Shown here one piece after another: positions 16,180 through 24,028 of a DNA stretch of 64,000 bases. The notes below the pieces were generated by a model, which was not told where the DNA came from, searched no databases, and was given only the letters and a program-made list of their open reading frames with translations. The DNA is taken from the NCBI RefSeq assembly GCF_006974145.1, contig NZ_CP039456.1, forward strand, positions 1,084,001 through 1,148,000, written 5' to 3'. Position 1 is the stretch's first letter. Each line of letters starts with the position of its first letter. This DNA is from Changchengzhania lutea. Lineage in GTDB: Bacteria; Bacteroidota; Bacteroidia; Flavobacteriales; Flavobacteriaceae. The position numbers and the translations under genes were made by a program.

Positions 16180-18504
16180 TTAATAATTGTTTATTCTGTC
16201 CATATAATTTTCTTGTATAAAATTTATTGAATCATCTTTACAGGTTATTTCCCATGTCTTATTAATGTCTTTTTGCATGTCTATTTTTATAGCTTTTTTA
16301 TTTAAAGGTGTAGAAATAAACAGAATTGAGGCGTTTTCTTCTGTAGCGTAATTGGTTAGTATTATTTCAGACCAATCAATATTTCTAGTACATTGTGCTA
16401 GTTTTACATGAGGTAAAATTGTACCACTTTTTACTAAAATAATTCCTGGCAATTTTTCTGAAGATATGCTCCACCAATTACTACCATTATAGACATTCCC
16501 TGTTTGATAATCCACCCAATCGCCTTGTGGAATATAAACGTTACGTTTGTTTTTATTGGCTTCAATAAATGGTGCAATTAAAATACTATCACCAAATAGA
16601 TACTGATCTTCTATATACCATGAAGTTAAATCCTTTGGAAATTCAAAAAACAAAGGGCGCAACATAGGTATTCCTTTTTCACTGCTTATAACAGCTTGCA
16701 TGTATATATATGGAAGAAGCTTGTATTTTAATTCAACGATTGAACGAAATGTATTCATAAATTCATCATTAAATAACCAAGGTTCTCTTGGTGGCATACC
16801 ATGAACTCTGCTATGTGATGAGAAAATTCCAAAGAATGCCCATCTTAAAAATAATTCTTCATTTGGTTCAGAAGAAAAACCACCTATATCATGGCTCCAA
16901 TATGTAAATCCACTTAATCCTAAAGACATACCTGCTCTTAATGAAGTAGCCATTGCAAAATCACTAACCTCAGAATCTCCGCCCCAATGTATTGGGTAGC
17001 GTTGTCCTCCTGCCCATGTACTTCTTGCCCAAATTATATTTTCTGAAGATTTTTTCTTAACGAGTTCATACAAAAAACGTGTGTAATATAAAGGGTATAA
17101 ATTATGCTCATAAAAGCCATTTCTATTAGAATGATAAACGCCTTTTAAAGGCGCACTTTCTCCAAAATCTGCTTTTATTGCAGAAACACCAATATCTAAC
17201 AATTTATCCACCTTTTCTGCATACCATTGTTGTGCTTTTGGGTTGGTAAAGTCTAAGATAACATCGCTTGTAGGTACATTATGATTCCCATTTTGGATAT
17301 AAAGCTTTTTTTCAATTATTTCAGTATATAATGGATTCTTTGTTGTGTAATATGGTAATTGCCATAACGATGTATAAAAGCCTTTTTCCTTTAATTGTGA
17401 AATCATTGATTTTGGTGTTTCATAATTTGTTCCAAACTCAAAATCGCAATTAAGTCCATTTTTAAACCAACCAGCATCAATGTGAATAACATCGCATGGG
17501 ATTTTATTATTTCTCATTTTTTTTGCCACATCCAATACTTCAGTTTGTGATTGATATGATAATCGACTCATCCAAAGTCCAAATGTCCATATTGGTGGAA
17601 CTGGACTTTTACCAGTTATATTGGTGTATTCTGAAAGAATTTCTTTAGGATTACCTATAAAAATAAAAACATCTAAAAATTCATCTCCAATAAATAATGT
17701 ATTGCAAGCATCATAAGTATTTCCAAAATCAAAAGTCATTGGTGTTGTTGAATGTACAAACATACCATACCCTTTTGAGCTCATAAAAAAAGGTATAGGT
17801 TTATACATTTCTTTAGTTGCTGTACTTTGCGCATCTGTAGCAAATAATTGAATTTTTTGTCCTCTTTTATCTAATCTTGTAAAAGATTCTCCACAACCAT
17901 AGATTTTTTCATTTGGTGATAAACTAAATGAAGCCGCAAACCCTCTTGAATAATCTTTTGATTTTCTAACAAATGAAAAAGGTGTGTACTTTTGATGTAA
18001 TGATTTGTTATCGTTTAAGTTTAGTGTTTCAAATAATAATTCGTCATTATTATCAAAAATTGCTACTTTCCAATTAGATTTTGAGATTTTAATTTTTCCG
18101 AAGTTGCTTTTGTAAATTATTTTGTCGTCAACGTCTTTACATATCCAATTACAATTAGATAATGGTTTATCTAATAACATTTTCGATTTTTCTTTAGGAA
18201 TTTTCCCATGATCTGAAGACATTCTTAATCGGATTGTACGTTCAGTAATGAAAGATAAATCCCATTGAAATGATGGATTTACATCATAATCTTCTTGAGG
18301 CCATTCTTTTCCTCCTTGTTTTTCTAGTTTTAAACCAATTTTATTAAAAGCCCAATCTAACCGAAGACAATGCTTTTCCCATTGTAATTTTCCTGTGCAT
18401 TTTTCAGAATCGAAATCTATAACCTTTTTAGGTAGAAAAAATTCATTTTCCATTTCCGTAAAGGCACTAGAAACGTCAATCACTTGATTTAGTAGTGCTT
18501 TCAT
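16180..18504 (-). CDS. Glycoside hydrolase family 31 alpha-glucosidase/alpha-xylosidase
   Basis: The 774-residue protein has a beta-sandwich N-terminal part (including YGCGESFTRLDKRGQ at about residue 200) and a TIM barrel with the GH31 signature. The nucleophile is D446 (IKADFGES) and the acid/base is D510 (HWGGDSEVS). SHDIGGF and HSRVHG are typical for the family. GH31 enzymes release alpha-linked glucose or xylose with retention. No signal peptide is seen, so it acts in the cytoplasm, downstream of the secreted GH13 lipoprotein whose gene ends 33 bp upstream. The specificity cannot be fixed by eye. Confidence 0.92.
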   Translation of the reverse strand: MKALLNQVIDVSSAFTEMENEFFLPKKVIDFDSEKCTGKLQWEKHCLRLDWAFNKIGLKLEKQGGKEWPQEDYDVNPSFQWDLSFITERTIRLRMSSDHGKIPKEKSKMLLDKPLSNCNWICKDVDDKIIYKSNFGKIKISKSNWKVAIFDNNDELLFETLNLNDNKSLHQKYTPFSFVRKSKDYSRGFAASFSLSPNEKIYGCGESFTRLDKRGQKIQLFATDAQSTATKEMYKPIPFFMSSKGYGMFVHSTTPMTFDFGNTYDACNTLFIGDEFLDVFIFIGNPKEILSEYTNITGKSPVPPIWTFGLWMSRLSYQSQTEVLDVAKKMRNNKIPCDVIHIDAGWFKNGLNCDFEFGTNYETPKSMISQLKEKGFYTSLWQLPYYTTKNPLYTEIIEKKLYIQNGNHNVPTSDVILDFTNPKAQQWYAEKVDKLLDIGVSAIKADFGESAPLKGVYHSNRNGFYEHNLYPLYYTRFLYELVKKKSSENIIWARSTWAGGQRYPIHWGGDSEVSDFAMATSLRAGMSLGLSGFTYWSHDIGGFSSEPNEELFLRWAFFGIFSSHSRVHGMPPREPWLFNDEFMNTFRSIVELKYKLLPYIYMQAVISSEKGIPMLRPLFFEFPKDLTSWYIEDQYLFGDSILIAPFIEANKNKRNVYIPQGDWVDYQTGNVYNGSNWWSISSEKLPGIILVKSGTILPHVKLAQCTRNIDWSEIILTNYATEENASILFISTPLNKKAIKIDMQKDINKTWEITCKDDSINFIQENYMDRINNY

Positions 18505-18537
18505 TGATACAAATATTAAAATTAAGTGTGCTTGTAA

Positions 18538-20160
18538 CTAATTAATCTTTAGCACGGTATATCCGAAAGGTGCTAAGATTAAGTCTATTTTTGATTCTTT
18601 AATTGAGTTCGAATTTTCTTTGTTAGAGATAATACTTTCTAATTTATTCTCGGTTAGTTTAAATGGTAAATCTGCACTATTAATTGAGGTAGTTTGCGCA
18701 CTATTAGACTCATTAAAAAGTACTAGATACTTTTCATTGTCTTGCCATCTACAAAAAGATATTATACTAGTATTTGTATTGTTAACAAAGGCTTGTTCAC
18801 CAATTGTAAATGCACTATTTGATTTTCTTAATTTTATAAGTTCTTTATAAAAACTGAGTAGTGAATTGGGGTCATTTATTTGTTCTTCAACAGAAATTCC
18901 ATCGTTGTCTTTTAAAGTTGTATCGTCCCACCATGGGCCTGTATTTTTATACCATAATGGCATTCCTCTTCCATCAACGGTTTTGTACCATTCAAAAGCT
19001 TCTCGCATAGGAATGTCATTTCCGTCTGAAACACCATATTTTCCCATACCACCAGAACCTTGCATTCCAATCTCTTGTCCATAATATATGCTTGGTATAC
19101 CTTTATTTAAGATTGAAAAGAGTGCACCTAGTTTAAGTTTTTTAGAATTACCCTCTACAACCGAAGCATAGCGAGGTATATCGTGATTCTCTAAAAATAT
19201 TAGTTGATATTTTCCTTTTGGTGTTGCATTTTTAGATGAATCAACTTTATTAATTAAGGTTGTTTTATCAAAAGACATAAAGCCTTCTCTAACAGAAAAT
19301 CCAAACATCATATCTACTTTTCCTTTTGAAAAATAATCTTCTCCTAAATCATTCCAGTTTGCTTGTTCCCCAAAGATTTTTATGTTCGGATTTATACTTC
19401 TTAACTCTTCGAATAATGGTGCCCAAAATTCTACAAATAGGTTTTCACGGATACCTTTCCAGTCCAAATCATCCATCATATGATCTATTCTAAAACCATC
19501 TACTCCATCATTAAAGTTTCCATCTTTATTTGGGTCAACCCAATATTTAAATAAATCATACATGTATGTTTTAACGTTTTCATCTGCTAAATCAACTGTT
19601 GTAATATCAAAAGATTCACCATTATAAGACTCTAATGATGTTAAGTTAAAAATCATGGATTCTGGTTTTGTGTTATCTACTCCATTATAAACAATATAGT
19701 CACTGTATTCTGAATCTGGATTTTCAAAAGAATCTTTAAACCAAATATGGTTTTTGGTTACATAATGTATTTCCATATCCATATAAAATTTCATGTTTCT
19801 TTTATGTATGGCTTTTACCATTTCATTGTAATCATCAAAAGTTCCATATTCTTCATCTATCTTTTTAAAATCATCTGGAAAATAATTGTGATAATAAATT
19901 GATTTATAAAGTGGTGTCATTAAAATTGAAGTAATACCTAAATCTTCTAAATAATCTAGTTTTTCAGTAACTCCATTAATATCACCATGTGTATCATCAT
20001 TGCTGTCATAAAAGCTACGTTGAAAAAGATGATAAAAAATTTCATCTTCGGGTGAAGAAATCTTTGTTGTCCTTAATTCTGAAGTAGTTTGAGTTTTGTC
20101 TTTCTGTTTACAACTTGTGATTAAGCAAAAACAAAATGATAGTAAAAAAATATGTTTCAT
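18538..20160 (-). CDS. Glycoside hydrolase family 13 alpha-amylase-type lipoprotein
   Basis: The 540-residue protein starts with a lipoprotein signal (FCFCLITSCKQ, lipobox Cys17). The GH13 barrel follows with the catalytic triad: D226 (DGFRIDH), E265 (FGEQAN) and D327 (ENHDIPR). The AFEWYKTVDGRGMPLWY insertion is usual in oligosaccharide-acting alpha-glucosidases and amylases. It would hydrolyse alpha-glucosides in the periplasm or at the cell surface. It is the first gene of the operon, transcribed away from the AraC activator at 20317. No SusC/SusD pair is adjacent. Confidence 0.9.
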   Translation of the reverse strand: MKHIFLLSFCFCLITSCKQKDKTQTTSELRTTKISSPEDEIFYHLFQRSFYDSNDDTHGDINGVTEKLDYLEDLGITSILMTPLYKSIYYHNYFPDDFKKIDEEYGTFDDYNEMVKAIHKRNMKFYMDMEIHYVTKNHIWFKDSFENPDSEYSDYIVYNGVDNTKPESMIFNLTSLESYNGESFDITTVDLADENVKTYMYDLFKYWVDPNKDGNFNDGVDGFRIDHMMDDLDWKGIRENLFVEFWAPLFEELRSINPNIKIFGEQANWNDLGEDYFSKGKVDMMFGFSVREGFMSFDKTTLINKVDSSKNATPKGKYQLIFLENHDIPRYASVVEGNSKKLKLGALFSILNKGIPSIYYGQEIGMQGSGGMGKYGVSDGNDIPMREAFEWYKTVDGRGMPLWYKNTGPWWDDTTLKDNDGISVEEQINDPNSLLSFYKELIKLRKSNSAFTIGEQAFVNNTNTSIISFCRWQDNEKYLVLFNESNSAQTTSINSADLPFKLTENKLESIISNKENSNSIKESKIDLILAPFGYTVLKIN

Positions 20161-20227
20161 GATACTGTTAGTTTAAATTGTATAGCACAAAATTAGACGA
20201 TAGCACCGGTATTTTATTCTACTCCGT

Positions 20228-20254
20228 ATGCAAATAACTATACCATATTTGCAT
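20228..20254. promoter_or_regulatory. Perfect 9-9-9 inverted repeat between GH13 and araC genes
   Basis: ATGCAAATA (20228-20236) and TATTTGCAT (20246-20254) are perfect reverse complements separated by 9 bp, centred in the 156-bp divergent intergenic region. It lies 68 bp from the GH13 start and 63 bp from the araC start. The position and symmetry suggest the operator of the AraC-type regulator or of another dimeric sugar regulator. Confidence 0.6.
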
Positions 20255-20316
20255 TTAATTAGATTTATATCAATATAGTCTTATGTGCTCTTTTTTATTT
20301 TTATTTTTGAATACTT

Positions 20317-21177
20317 ATGAATGCAATGTTTGAACAGATAGAGATTGGCGCTTCTCAATCACTTAAAATTAAGAAATATCATATTTCTAATATTGATATT
20401 CCATATCATTATCATCCTGAGATTGAAATAGTTTTAATTCTTTCAAGTACAGGAAAAGTGTTTGTCAGAAATTCTATGGTTGTATTTAAACCTGGTAATT
20501 TATTTATTTTTGGTTCTAATGTGCCTCATCTTCTTATAAATGATAAAATATACCATAATGATGAATTAGAAGTAAGATTATTAGTTATTCAATTTCATCC
20601 AGATTTATTTGGAAACCACTTATTTAATCTACCTGAATTAATAAACGTTCAAAAATTAATTAACAATTCAAATGCTGGTATTAAATTAGAAAGCAATAAA
20701 AATTGGTCTAAAAAAAATGCCATTGTAGATTTATTAAACACAAATAATATTGAACGATTTACTAAAATATTACTAATGTTGGATAGAATACAAAGAAAAC
20801 ATAAATTTCAGTTTATTGATAAGTTCATAGAATGTAGTGATAGTATAGATATACCTATTCGGATTCAAAATGTAAACAGATTTTTGCTACAAAATTATCA
20901 TAGAGAAATCTCACTCGATGAAATTGCTAATATTGCCAACATGAATAAATCATCATTTTGTAGATATTTTAAAGTACATACAAATAAAACTTTTAGTGAA
21001 TTCTTAAATGAATTAAGAGTAGATTATGCTTCAAAATTATTAATTGAAGGGTCGCTTTCAATTTCAAGTATTGGATACGAAGTTGGTTATAACAATTTAC
21101 CTTATTTTATTAAAAGATTCTATAAAATTAAAGGCATAAATCCTAAAGAATATAGAGCAAAATATAAATGGAATTAA
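20317..21177 (+). CDS. AraC family regulator with cupin sensor, probable activator of the glycosidase operon
   Basis: The 286-residue protein has an N-terminal cupin (YHYHPEIEIVLILSS ... GNLFIFGSNVPHLL) that normally binds a sugar. The C-terminal AraC domain has two HTHs: LDEIANIANMNKSSFCRYFK and ISSIGYEVGYNNLPYFIKRF, ending GINPKEYR. It is divergent from the GH13 gene with a perfect inverted repeat between them, so control of the GH13-GH31-PhyH operon and of itself is likely. The inducer is unknown, but a gluco-oligosaccharide would match the enzymes. Confidence 0.9.
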   Translation: MNAMFEQIEIGASQSLKIKKYHISNIDIPYHYHPEIEIVLILSSTGKVFVRNSMVVFKPGNLFIFGSNVPHLLINDKIYHNDELEVRLLVIQFHPDLFGNHLFNLPELINVQKLINNSNAGIKLESNKNWSKKNAIVDLLNTNNIERFTKILLMLDRIQRKHKFQFIDKFIECSDSIDIPIRIQNVNRFLLQNYHREISLDEIANIANMNKSSFCRYFKVHTNKTFSEFLNELRVDYASKLLIEGSLSISSIGYEVGYNNLPYFIKRFYKIKGINPKEYRAKYKWN

Positions 21178-21214
21178 AAAAATTGTTTATAAATGACAAC
21201 TAATAATTTACACA

Positions 21215-21442
21215 TCCCATTTCACACACATTTCACTACTCTCCTACGTCGTTTCGTAAAAAGAGTGTTCCACCATTAACATTGTAGAGAAAGTTTATAG
21301 AAGAAAAAAAACAAGAAAATGTAGAAATTCAACTTCGCTTTTAGCCAAAGCTCAAGTTACATAACACGGTACATTATAGTACAAATGTTCATTATGTTGT
21401 TTAGAGCATTGTTTCCATTTGATAGCTATAATGTAGTATTAA
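21215..21442. repeat. Non-coding dispersed repeat R3, cut by an IS982-like element
   Basis: It matches the left part of R2: CCCATTTCACACACATTT, CTCCTACGTCGT, a stretch with AACATTGTAGAGAAAG, AAAGCTCAAGTTACATAAC, and TACATTATAGTACAAATG. Then it matches the start of R1 (ATTTGATAGCTATAATGTAG). The match ends at about 21442, where the IS982-like sequence begins. This suggests the insertion removed or displaced the right part. Confidence 0.65.
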
Positions 21443-21488
21443 TGCGAATCAAAAGTTGAATTTATAATAAAAAAACAAGCCTAATTAG

Positions 21489-22160
21489 TTGAAAAACAAC
21501 GTTTTAAATTTGTTTAAGTTATTGATTTTCAGTATCTTAATAGTCAATTTCAACAAGATTATTTTGGATACAAACAGCAATAACAAGGATTACAAGTTAG
21601 TGAAAATATATAATTATGTCCGTGAAAAATTCGAGACCCATTTACAATTTGATTGTGGGCGATTTAGCAACAATAATGTGCCAAAGCTTACAGATCAAGA
21701 GATCATAACAATCTATCTATTCGTGGTGCACCACCAAGGGATTTTTAAGATGGACAAGATACACCAATTTGCAAGCGAGTACTTATTGAGCTGGTTTCCA
21801 GATCTGGGAAGCTATCAGGCCTTTAACAAAAGAATGAACGGGCTCTCCAATGTTATGAACACATTTGTAGAGTTGCTCTTGGGCGAGTTTGCCCCAAAGG
21901 AATGTTCAGATAAACTTAATGTACTGGATTCCATGCCCATTATCACTTGCTCAGGAAAACGTTCGGGGAAAGTCGCTCCCGAGATCACGGACAAAGGGTA
22001 CTGCTCCACAAAGGGCATGTATTATTACGGCATGAAACTCCATGCTTTAGGGTTTTGCAATCCCAAGAGGTTGCCACATCCAGGGCAAATAGTGTTCACG
22101 CCAGCTTCGGTAAACGATCTTGCCCTATTCAAAGAGGCTTGATCTAGACTATTACCCAAC
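21489..22160 (+). mobile_element. IS982 family insertion sequence, truncated transposase
   Basis: The reading frame encodes the front of an IS982-type DDE transposase: LTDQEIITIYLFVVHH, YQAFNKRMNGLSN, NVLDSMPIITCSGKRSGKVAPE (first catalytic Asp) and YYYGMKLHALGF, then SVNDLALFKEA and a TGA stop at 22140-22142. Family members run to about 290 residues, so the C-terminal part with the last acidic residue is missing and the element cannot move by itself. The start is unclear: a TTG at 21489 or a GTG at 21600. Terminal inverted repeats were not found. G+C is higher than in the flanks. Confidence 0.8.
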
Positions 22161-22194
22161 CATATATTTTTTTCAATAAACCCATCATTATAAT

Positions 22195-22572
22195 TTAATA
22201 CATTGTGTTATTATTATTCGAAGTCTTAGATATTTGCTGGATACTATCCCAATGTTCTACAATTTTTCCGTTGTTATCAAATCGAAAAAAGTCCATTGTT
22301 ACATATTGATCGTTATCTGGCCAAATTTGATGCGTATGTAATGCTACTAAATCTCCTTCTGCTACACTTCGTACAAAATCAATTGATTTTATAGGATACT
22401 CTCTTTGCATTCTATCAAAATAATCTATAAAAGGTTGTGGACCATTGCCAACTATTGGGTTGTGCTGTATATATTCTTTACCAACATAAAGCTCTACAGC
22501 TTTTGTTGGGTTGCCTTCATAAGCCATTTTATAAAATGCTATGGCGTTTTTTTTGTTTAGTGCTATGTCCAT
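22195..22572 (-). CDS. NTF2-like (SnoaL-type) polyketide cyclase family protein
   Basis: The 125-residue protein matches a well-defined SnoaL-like subgroup: AIAFYKMAYEGNPTKAVELYVG, YIQHNPIVGNGPQPFIDYF, EGDLVALHTHQIWP and DFFRFDNNGKIVEHWDSIQ. The His and Asp of the QHNP and HWD motifs are typical pocket residues. These proteins catalyse aldol-type or hydrolytic reactions or bind small ligands, and the substrate here is unknown. It starts about 380 bp right of the IS982 remnant start and is first in the left-facing end of block C. Confidence 0.85.
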   Translation of the reverse strand: MDIALNKKNAIAFYKMAYEGNPTKAVELYVGKEYIQHNPIVGNGPQPFIDYFDRMQREYPIKSIDFVRSVAEGDLVALHTHQIWPDNDQYVTMDFFRFDNNGKIVEHWDSIQQISKTSNNNNTMY

Positions 22573-22581
22573 AAAATTTAG

Positions 22582-22775
22582 TTATTTAGTTTTCAGTACT
22601 GCCAATTCCTTTTCTAAAGCTTCTGCTTTTTCTTTAAACTTTTGCATTGCCTTTTTAAGCTGACCTATTTTTTTAAAACTTCTTTATTTTGAAGTGCTTC
22701 ATAAGTTGTTTCTCCGTTTACTTCTTTTATTTTTGATTTGCTGCCACAGGTTGGGCAAGTTGCTACTTGGCTCAT
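22582..22775 (-). pseudogene. Small zinc-ribbon coiled-coil protein gene with frameshift at an A7 run
   Basis: The ATG at 22775 opens MSQVATCPTCGSKSKIKEV, a CPxCG zinc-knuckle, and the frame stops after LQNKEVLKK. Adding one A to the run of seven (22668-22674) continues as IGQLKKAMQKFKEKAEALEKE and ends with TAA at 22582. That would give a protein of about 64 residues with one CxxC knuckle and a C-terminal coiled coil. Only two cysteines are seen, so zinc binding would need a dimer. It may be a live gene with a sequencing error. Confidence 0.5.
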
Positions 22776-22835
22776 TTTTTACTTTTTATAGACGACATTA
22801 AATATTGCTTAAGTTCAACTAATTCGAAAATTATT

Positions 22836-23279
22836 CTATTTTTTTAAATGATCAATAATTCCGCTTCTGAATACGGTTTGTAAAGTTCGCTTAGCTTCAT
22901 TTTTGTAACCAATTATTATGGAACTATGAACAATCATTTTATCAAAATCAAAAACAATTGTTAAGTAATCGTTTTTATCAATTTCATGCCAATTGATTAA
23001 ATAAAGATTTTCACCAATTTTACGAGAACGATATGAAATATCTTGGTTTCCGTTTCCTTTTGCGGGGCCAACAAGCCATTTATACTTAGCCTTACCATTA
23101 TTAAATGCCATATGTATAGCGGTGCCATTTTGATATTGGAAGTTCATGGAATAACCATCTAGCAAGTGTTCTGGCTCTCCAAATTGGAAATTATTGTTTT
23201 CTAATGTTTCACTTTGTGAAAAACTATGAGTAGTACTTAATAAGATAATACAGATAACTGCAATTAATTTTGTTTTCAT
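22836..23279 (-). CDS. MoaF-related exported calycin-like protein
   Basis: The 147-residue protein has a signal peptide (MKTKLIAVICIILLSTTHSFS). It is followed by a beta-rich domain resembling the MoaF/lipocalin-like family: GYSMNFQYQNGTAIHMAFNNGKAKYKW, then DISYRSRKIGENLYLINWHE and YLTIVFDFDKMIVHSS. Such barrels bind small hydrophobic ligands or have weak decarboxylase-like activity in relatives. It lies 5 bp after the O-methyltransferase-like gene and is probably cotranscribed with it. Confidence 0.68.
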   Translation of the reverse strand: MKTKLIAVICIILLSTTHSFSQSETLENNNFQFGEPEHLLDGYSMNFQYQNGTAIHMAFNNGKAKYKWLVGPAKGNGNQDISYRSRKIGENLYLINWHEIDKNDYLTIVFDFDKMIVHSSIIIGYKNEAKRTLQTVFRSGIIDHLKK

Positions 23280-23284
23280 TTTAT

Positions 23285-23914
23285 TTAATTTTTAAGAGTT
23301 ATTAAAACCACTTTACCCTTATACTTTGAAGTAAACTGGTACTTAGTTTTTTTATTAATAATTTTTAAAAATGCTTGAGAATCTGCCATATTAGCATTAT
23401 CAACGTAAATAACTGTGTTGGAATGAAAATTTGGTTCAAGCATTTCAAATAATGGCAAATACAAATCTTTCCAACCATCTAGTAAAAGTAAATCTATAGA
23501 CTCATTATGATTTTTTAAGGTTTCCATAGCATCGCCTACTTTAACTTCAATAAGCTCATTTACACCTGCTTTTTCAAAATTTTCTTTCGCCTTTTGAGCT
23601 TTTGATTCAAAAAGTTCTGTTGTAATAATGCATTCACCTGTTTCTATTACCCCTTGAGCTAAAAACAATGTAGAGATACCAAATGAAGTTCCAAATTCTA
23701 CTATGCTTTTAAGATTGTTTTTCCTAATGAGCTGGACTAAATATTCTCCTTGTGCTTTAGAAATAGAAAGATAGGCCTCCTTAAAATCAGCGGGTCGCAT
23801 AGGTCTAAACATGCTTTTTGCCAGCCCTTTCATTATTTTTAAACGGTCGTTTTTAGAGTCTTTAAATAATTGGTTCAAAGTGATTTCTATTTGATTGTCT
23901 TGTTCAACTATCAT
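23285..23914 (-). CDS. Class I SAM-dependent O-methyltransferase-like protein
   Basis: The 209-residue protein has the class I methyltransferase fold. Motif I is VEFGTSFGISTLFLA, an acidic residue follows in TTELF, and the DLLLLDGWKDLYLPLFEML stretch corresponds to the metal/substrate region of catechol O-methyltransferase-like (Methyltransf_24) enzymes. The ending VIYVDNANMAD fits too. No substrate can be named. It is followed 5 bp later by the MoaF-like gene and preceded by the alkyl-sulfatase-like gene on the same strand. Confidence 0.82.
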   Translation of the reverse strand: MIVEQDNQIEITLNQLFKDSKNDRLKIMKGLAKSMFRPMRPADFKEAYLSISKAQGEYLVQLIRKNNLKSIVEFGTSFGISTLFLAQGVIETGECIITTELFESKAQKAKENFEKAGVNELIEVKVGDAMETLKNHNESIDLLLLDGWKDLYLPLFEMLEPNFHSNTVIYVDNANMADSQAFLKIINKKTKYQFTSKYKGKVVLITLKN

Positions 23915-24028
23915 AATATTTTTATTTTATTGCAATACAAAGTTGGAGCAATTCATCCCGTAAAATAGTATCAAAATGAGCTTTAAAATGGTAAATGTGA
24001 AACCAATGGTTATAGTTGTTGTCTAAAT

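Noticed and set aside
15300-20160. Classical polysaccharide utilization locus
   Set aside because: There is no SusC/SusD pair, so only an accessory alpha-glucoside operon is claimed.
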